DNA of 64,000 nucleotides from Streptomyces albireticuli (lineage in GTDB: Bacteria; Actinomycetota; Actinomycetes; Streptomycetales; Streptomycetaceae). Each line of letters opens with the position of its first letter. The first letter of the stretch is position 1. Shown here one piece after another: positions 60,800 through 64,000 of this stretch. The translations under genes were made by a program, and so were the position numbers. The notes beneath the pieces are model-generated. The model made no database searches. It was given only the letters and a program-made list of their open reading frames with translations, and was not told the DNA's origin. The stretch is taken from positions 62,001 to 126,000 of the forward strand of contig NZ_JAJQQS010000006.1 in assembly GCF_021228125.1 (NCBI RefSeq), read 5' to 3'.

Positions 60800-61399
60800 A
60801 TGACGAACACGCCCACCGCCCACGACGTGACCACCGCCCAGCCCGCGAAGAAGCGGAAGCTGTCCACCCGCGCCCGGCTGATCACCGGCGGTGCCGCCGT
60901 GGCCGTGGCCGCCGCCGGTACGTTCGGGGCGGTGGCCGTCGCCGCCCCGGCCGCCCCGGCCGTAGCCAAGGCCGGCGCCCCCGCGCAGGGCAAGCACCTC
61001 ACGCAGTCGACCCACCTGACGCTGGACGCGGCCACGAAGGCGGCACAGGGCGCCCTGGCCGCCGCGAAGAAGGAGGGCCAGAAGGTCTCCGTCGCCGTGG
61101 TGGACCGCAACGGCAACACCCTGGTGACCCTGCGCGGCGACGGCGCGGGCCCGCAGTCGTACGAGTCGGCCGTCCGGAAGGGCTTCACGGCCGTCTCCTG
61201 GAACGCCCCCACCTCCGAGCTGGTCAAGCGCCTCCAGAACGCCCCGAACCTCAAGGACATCCCGGGCACCCTGTTCCTCCCGGGTGGCGCGCCGGTGCAG
61301 GCGCAGGGCGGTCCCGTCGCGGGCATCGGCGTCGCGGGCGCGCCCAGCGGCGACCTGGACGAGAAGTTCGCCCAGGCGGGTGTCGCGGCGCTCGGTTAG
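60800..61399 (+). CDS. hbpS: Secreted haem-binding protein HbpS (GlcG/DUF336 family)
   Basis: 199 residues from ATG 60800 with AGGGAG upstream. The N-terminal export signal spans about 18-60 (KKRKLSTRARLITGGAAVAV, AGTFGAVAVAAPAAP). The mature domain has the GlcG/HbpS fold: HLTLDAATKAAQGALAAAKK, VSVAVVDRNGNTLVTLRGDG, ESAVRKGFTAVSWNAPTSEL and IPGTLFLPGGAPVQAQGG. HbpS is an octameric extracellular protein that binds haem and iron and controls SenS in other streptomycetes. The long Ala/Gly spacer is typical. It is transcribed away from senS-senR. Confidence 0.92.
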   Translation: MTNTPTAHDVTTAQPAKKRKLSTRARLITGGAAVAVAAAGTFGAVAVAAPAAPAVAKAGAPAQGKHLTQSTHLTLDAATKAAQGALAAAKKEGQKVSVAVVDRNGNTLVTLRGDGAGPQSYESAVRKGFTAVSWNAPTSELVKRLQNAPNLKDIPGTLFLPGGAPVQAQGGPVAGIGVAGAPSGDLDEKFAQAGVAALG

Positions 61400-61458
61400 T
61401 CTGCGCGGGACGCGGCGGGGGCCGAGCCCCCGTCCGGGCGCGGGCGCAAAGGGGAACA

Positions 61459-62016
61459 GTGCAGATCTTGACCTTCGCCGAGGAGGACGTACCGACGGAG
61501 CTGCGCGCCCGCGCCGACGCCCTGCGTGAGCAGGCGTGGCCGGGCGGTGGGCCGCACGACCCCGCGCTGCGGCCCGTCACCATGCTGCTGGTCTCCCCGG
61601 AGGGTGACGTACCGGCCGCGCTGGACATCCTCTCCAAGCGGATCACCCATGGCGGTCGGCCGTACCGCGCCGCCGGTCTGAGCGCCGTCGTCACGGACGT
61701 GGCGCACCAGGGCAAGGGGTACGGCCGGCGGCTCGTGGCCGCCGCTCGTGAGGCGATCGGGGAGAGCGGCGCGGACCTGGGCCTCTTCACCTGCGACCGC
61801 CCGCTGCGGCGCTTCTACGAGCGGGCCGGCTGGGACGTCCTGGAGGGCGCCGTCCTCGTCGGCGGCACCCCGGGCGATCCGTTCCCCAGCGACGGGCCCG
61901 GCTTCGACAAGGTCACGCTGGCCGGGTTCTTCACGGAGCGGGCGAAGCGCGACGCGGGTGCCTTCCGGCACAGCCGCGTCGAGCTGTATCCGGGCGAGAC
62001 CGACCGGCTCTGGTGA
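61459..62016 (+). CDS. GNAT-family N-acetyltransferase
   Basis: 185 residues from GTG 61459. The acetyl-CoA loop is VVTDVAHQGKGYGRRLVAAA (about 78-97), preceded by GGRPYRAAGLSAV, and followed by GLFTCDRPLRRFYERAGWDV, the usual C-terminal beta bulge. It resembles aminoglycoside 2'-N-acetyltransferase-like proteins in length but lacks clear drug-binding motifs. Acceptor unknown. It follows hbpS by 59 bp and may share its transcript. Confidence 0.88.
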   Translation: MQILTFAEEDVPTELRARADALREQAWPGGGPHDPALRPVTMLLVSPEGDVPAALDILSKRITHGGRPYRAAGLSAVVTDVAHQGKGYGRRLVAAAREAIGESGADLGLFTCDRPLRRFYERAGWDVLEGAVLVGGTPGDPFPSDGPGFDKVTLAGFFTERAKRDAGAFRHSRVELYPGETDRLW

Positions 62017-62121
62017 AGCCGCCTCGCGCCGGGGCGCGCGGGCCCGGGTTGTTGCCGCGCGGGGGGCAGGGCTGCCGCGTGGGGCCAGGGCTACCACGCG
62101 GGGCCACGGCTGCCCTGCGGG

Positions 62122-62325
62122 CTAGGGCTGCGGAGGGCGCTGCTCGCCTCCGGGCTTCTCCTGCGTACCGAGCTGTTCGTTGATCTTCTGCTGGGCCGTG
62201 TCGACCTGGCTCTGGTACTTGTTCTGCGTCTTGGCGTCGAAGGCGTCACCGGCCTTCTCGACGCCTTGGCGGGCCTGATCCTCGTGTCCCTTGAGCAGAC
62301 CCTTGAGCTTGTCGAGCATGGACAT
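62122..62325 (-). CDS. Small antitoxin-like protein (MT0933/Rv0909 family)
   Basis: 67 residues from ATG 62325 with GAGGAGG upstream. It begins MSMLDKLKGLLKGHEDQARQ, continues GVEKAGDAFDAKTQNKYQSQ and VDTAQQKINEQLG, then a Pro/Gln-rich tail. This charged helical pattern is the MT0933-like family, annotated as antitoxins in mycobacteria but widespread in Streptomyces without a toxin. No toxin gene adjoins it here, so a different role is possible. Confidence 0.8.
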   Translation of the reverse strand: MSMLDKLKGLLKGHEDQARQGVEKAGDAFDAKTQNKYQSQVDTAQQKINEQLGTQEKPGGEQRPPQP

Positions 62326-62451
62326 AACAGTCCTCCTCACGGAACGCTGACGCACCCAGCATCTCCGCATTCCGGCGGGACCGCACCTCCGGCGAACGGC
62401 GCGCGGGAGCCCCCGGACGGCGCGCGGGGCCCGGAGGGCGTGAGGGGTGTG

Positions 62452-62541
62452 TCAGCCGGTGCTCGTGTATCCGCAGTTCCAGCACTTGTACACACCGTTG
62501 CCCATCGACTGCATCATGTTCTGGCAGTTCGGGCAGGCCAT
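62452..62541 (-). CDS. 29-residue zinc-ribbon micro-protein
   Basis: ATG 62541 gives MACPNCQNMMQSMGNGVYKC then WNCGYTSTG. Two CxxC pairs 15 residues apart form a complete rubredoxin-type zinc knuckle. There is no clear ribosome site, but the start lies 29 bp after the stop of another zinc-ribbon gene on the same strand, so coupled translation or an alternative upstream start is likely. Confidence 0.55.
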   Translation of the reverse strand: MACPNCQNMMQSMGNGVYKCWNCGYTSTG

Positions 62542-62570
62542 CGCGAGCGGCGGTATCGCGAGCGGGCGTA

Positions 62571-62774
62571 TCAGCCGCCCGTGCTCAGCCCTCTGGGGCA
62601 GTTCGGGCAGACTCCGCGGACGACCACCGGCGAGGTGGCGTCCCCGGGGCTCTCCGCCGCGACGACGACATGGAGCGCATGACCGCACTCCGGGCATCGC
62701 TCGTGCTCGTGGTCCCTGTCGCCGATCGCCGCGGCGAGGATCCGTTCGAGCGAGTCGCCGTTGCCGTCGTCCAT
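62571..62774 (-). CDS. Small zinc-ribbon protein
   Basis: 67 residues from ATG 62774. An acidic helical start (DDGNGDSLERILAAAIGDRD) leads to HEHERCPECGHALHVVVAAE and VRGVCPNCPRGLSTGG: two CxxC knuckles that would hold one zinc ion. No family name is certain. It is followed closely by a second, even smaller zinc-ribbon gene. Confidence 0.65.
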   Translation of the reverse strand: MDDGNGDSLERILAAAIGDRDHEHERCPECGHALHVVVAAESPGDATSPVVVRGVCPNCPRGLSTGG

Positions 62775-62911
62775 GGTGCGCGTGTCCTGTCTCCACGGGT
62801 TCCCCTCCTTGGGTAACTGTGTACCCGCCCCGTCCCTGCCCAACTCCGCTGCTGAGCCCGTGGTTACGCGCCCGTACGGTCCCCCGTGCCGGGCGCGCGC
62901 CGCCTTTCTTG

Positions 62912-63118
62912 TCACGCGCGGTGGACGCTGCGCCAGTGGCTTCGGAGGAGGACGGTGTAGTCCGTGGCCTTGGTGTGCTCTCCCGCGAGCCAGGCGGTGT
63001 GCCGGGACACGCGGAGGTGGGTGCAGTCGGGGCAGGGGAGGTTGATGGGGCGGCGGTCTTCTTCCGTTGCGGCGGTGTTTGTGCCTGTCTCCGTGCCCGG
63101 GTTGGCCTGATCGATCAC
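62912..63118 (-). CDS. Small Cys-pair protein, unknown
   Basis: 68 residues. A Thr/Ala-rich start is followed by INLPCPDCTHLRVSRHTAWL and EHTKATDYTVLLRSHWRSVH. A single CxxC and several conserved-looking His and Trp residues resemble small proteins found beside XRE/DUF397 genes in streptomycetes. It is divergent from such a regulator here. ATG 63118 has no strong ribosome site. Confidence 0.6.
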   Translation of the reverse strand: MIDQANPGTETGTNTAATEEDRRPINLPCPDCTHLRVSRHTAWLAGEHTKATDYTVLLRSHWRSVHRA

Positions 63119-63233
63119 TTGTGGTTCCCCTCGCGGATTCCTTGCTGACTGTGTCCGTAGCGTTGCGGCGTGGGGATAGCCTCGGAAGGGGTGGTCTCAT
63201 TACAACGGGCCTGCAAGGCAGGGGAGTTAGGCT

Positions 63234-64000
63234 GTGGCCAATGGTCGCGGAGCGGGCAAGTTCGGCCAAGGTAGGGCCGGGTGGCGCTTTTTCGGATCCG
63301 AGCTGAAGCGCTGGCGCGAGGCCGCTGGGTTGACTCAGCAGGAGCTGGCCTTACGGGTGTTCTGTTCAGGCTCATACATCGGGCAGTTCGAGACGGGCAT
63401 TCGCAGACCTCAGCCCGAGGTGGCGCAGCGGATTGACGAGGAGCTCAAGTCCGACGGCTTTTTCGGGCGAATGTGCGATGAGTTGATCAACGGCTCGCTG
63501 AATGTCCACTACTTCACGGAATCGGCGTACAAGAAGGGCTTGTCCGAGTACTTTGCGGAAGCGGCATACCTGGAAGGCTTGGCCCACGCGATCCGAGAGT
63601 ACGCGCCAGTGTTCGTGCCGGGGCTGCTCCAGACGGAGGCGTATGCGAGGGCTGTGTTCCTCGCGGGGTACCCGGGCCTGTCGGATGCGGAGATTGAGTC
63701 CCGGGTAGCCGCGCGGCTCGAGAGGCAAGGCATCCTGGAGGACCCAACAAAGCCTTTGTTGTGGGCGGTCATCGATGAGAACACCATCAGGCGCAAGGTA
63801 GGCGGAGCCTCCGTGATGAGTGAACAGCTCATGCATGTGGCTCGTCTGGCGCGCGCCCGACGGATCACCCTGCAGGTGCTGCCCTTCGAGGTGGCAGTCC
63901 CGGCATTGTCCGGATCGCTCAAACTCATGGCCTTCGCGGATGCCCCGGTGGTCGCATATTCCGAGGCTGCCCACTCCGGGGGACTGATGGATGATCCTGC
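63234..64000 (+). CDS. XRE-family HTH regulator with DUF5753, 3' end outside window
   Basis: The frame opens at GTG 63234 behind AGGGGAG (seven-base spacing) and runs to the window edge (255 codons), so the C-terminus is missing. Residues about 17-70 are the HTH (SELKRWREAAGLTQQELALR, VFCSGSYIGQFETGIRRPQP). The DUF5753 part has the diagnostic FVPGLLQTEAYARAVFLAGY and ARRITLQVLPFEVAVPALSG. It is the same class as the regulator at 1.5 kb but quite different in sequence. A DUF397 gene is expected just beyond the window. Confidence 0.9.
   Translation, partial: MANGRGAGKFGQGRAGWRFFGSELKRWREAAGLTQQELALRVFCSGSYIGQFETGIRRPQPEVAQRIDEELKSDGFFGRMCDELINGSLNVHYFTESAYKKGLSEYFAEAAYLEGLAHAIREYAPVFVPGLLQTEAYARAVFLAGYPGLSDAEIESRVAARLERQGILEDPTKPLLWAVIDENTIRRKVGGASVMSEQLMHVARLARARRITLQVLPFEVAVPALSGSLKLMAFADAPVVAYSEAAHSGGLMDDP

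Noticed and set aside
62122..62325. Toxin-antitoxin pair built on the MT0933-like protein
   Set aside because: No adjacent frame resembles a toxin; the neighbours are an acetyltransferase and zinc ribbons.

Overview
The window is chromosomal DNA of a Streptomyces or very close relative. The DNA is very GC-rich with strong third-position G/C bias, GTG and TTG starts occur, and there are many actinobacterial hallmarks: mycothiol genes (mshA, mshD), an XRE/DUF397/ATPase regulatory cluster, class F sortase, CarD, MsiK and HbpS-SenS-SenR. Several blocks (ppk; mshA to gpmA; phoU-phoR-phoP; carD-ispD-ispF; cysS-rlmB-msiK; hbpS-senSR) follow, from memory, the order of the S. coelicolor chromosome core. 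No phage, transposase, rRNA operon or CRISPR array was seen; there is one tRNA-Thr.

Layout. 1-4.7 kb: an accessory-looking left edge with an ankyrin protein and an ATP-grasp enzyme, a WhiJ-type set (XRE regulator, DUF397 protein, divergent anti-sigma-like ATPase) and a solitary NRPS-type condensation domain. 4.9-9.3 kb: NmrA-like reductase, DUF2993 envelope protein, and an ATP-grasp gene whose 3' end runs through an intergenic repeat. 9.3-16.7 kb: a kinase/regulator pair next to an HtrA-type protease (MprAB-PepD-like), small proteins, a secreted 5'-nucleotidase and mshD. 16.7-19.5 kb: GntR-ABC-permease operon with a perfect palindrome over its start codon. 19.5-24.1 kb: polyphosphate operon ppk-CHAD-Nudix. 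24.5-30.3 kb: methyltransferase, mshA-ybjN, MFS exporter, gpmA. 30.6-32.4 kb: a His/Asp repeat surface protein, a class F sortase and a 37-residue metallothionein-like gene. 32.5-39.7 kb: phosphate regulation (phoU | phoR-phoP with PHO boxes), lipoprotein, carD, ispD-ispF, PPOX enzyme. 39.7-42.3 kb: two paralogous membrane acyltransferases. 42.5-52 kb: cysS, rlmB, DoxX protein, sugar nucleotidyltransferase, msiK, tRNA-Thr, MMPL transporter. 52.2-64 kb: Xaa-Pro peptidase, oxidoreductase, pentapeptide protein, M4 protease, hbpS/senS/senR, acetyltransferase, several tiny genes (antitoxin-like, two zinc ribbons) and a second XRE/DUF5753 regulator cut by the right edge.

Two themes stand out. First, phosphate and polyphosphate: phoU, phoR-phoP, ppk, a CHAD protein and a secreted nucleotidase all lie here. 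Second, a family of compound palindromic elements (cores CGCCGGACGGGCTGA and GGGGCTCCGCCCC) sits at the 3' ends of at least seven genes. One copy has invaded or eroded the end of the 7.65 kb ATP-grasp gene and there expands into an in-frame 42-bp tandem repeat. The least described candidates are the His/Asp repeat protein + sortase + metallothionein neighbourhood, the read-through ATP-grasp gene, and the tandem mini zinc-ribbon genes at the right edge.
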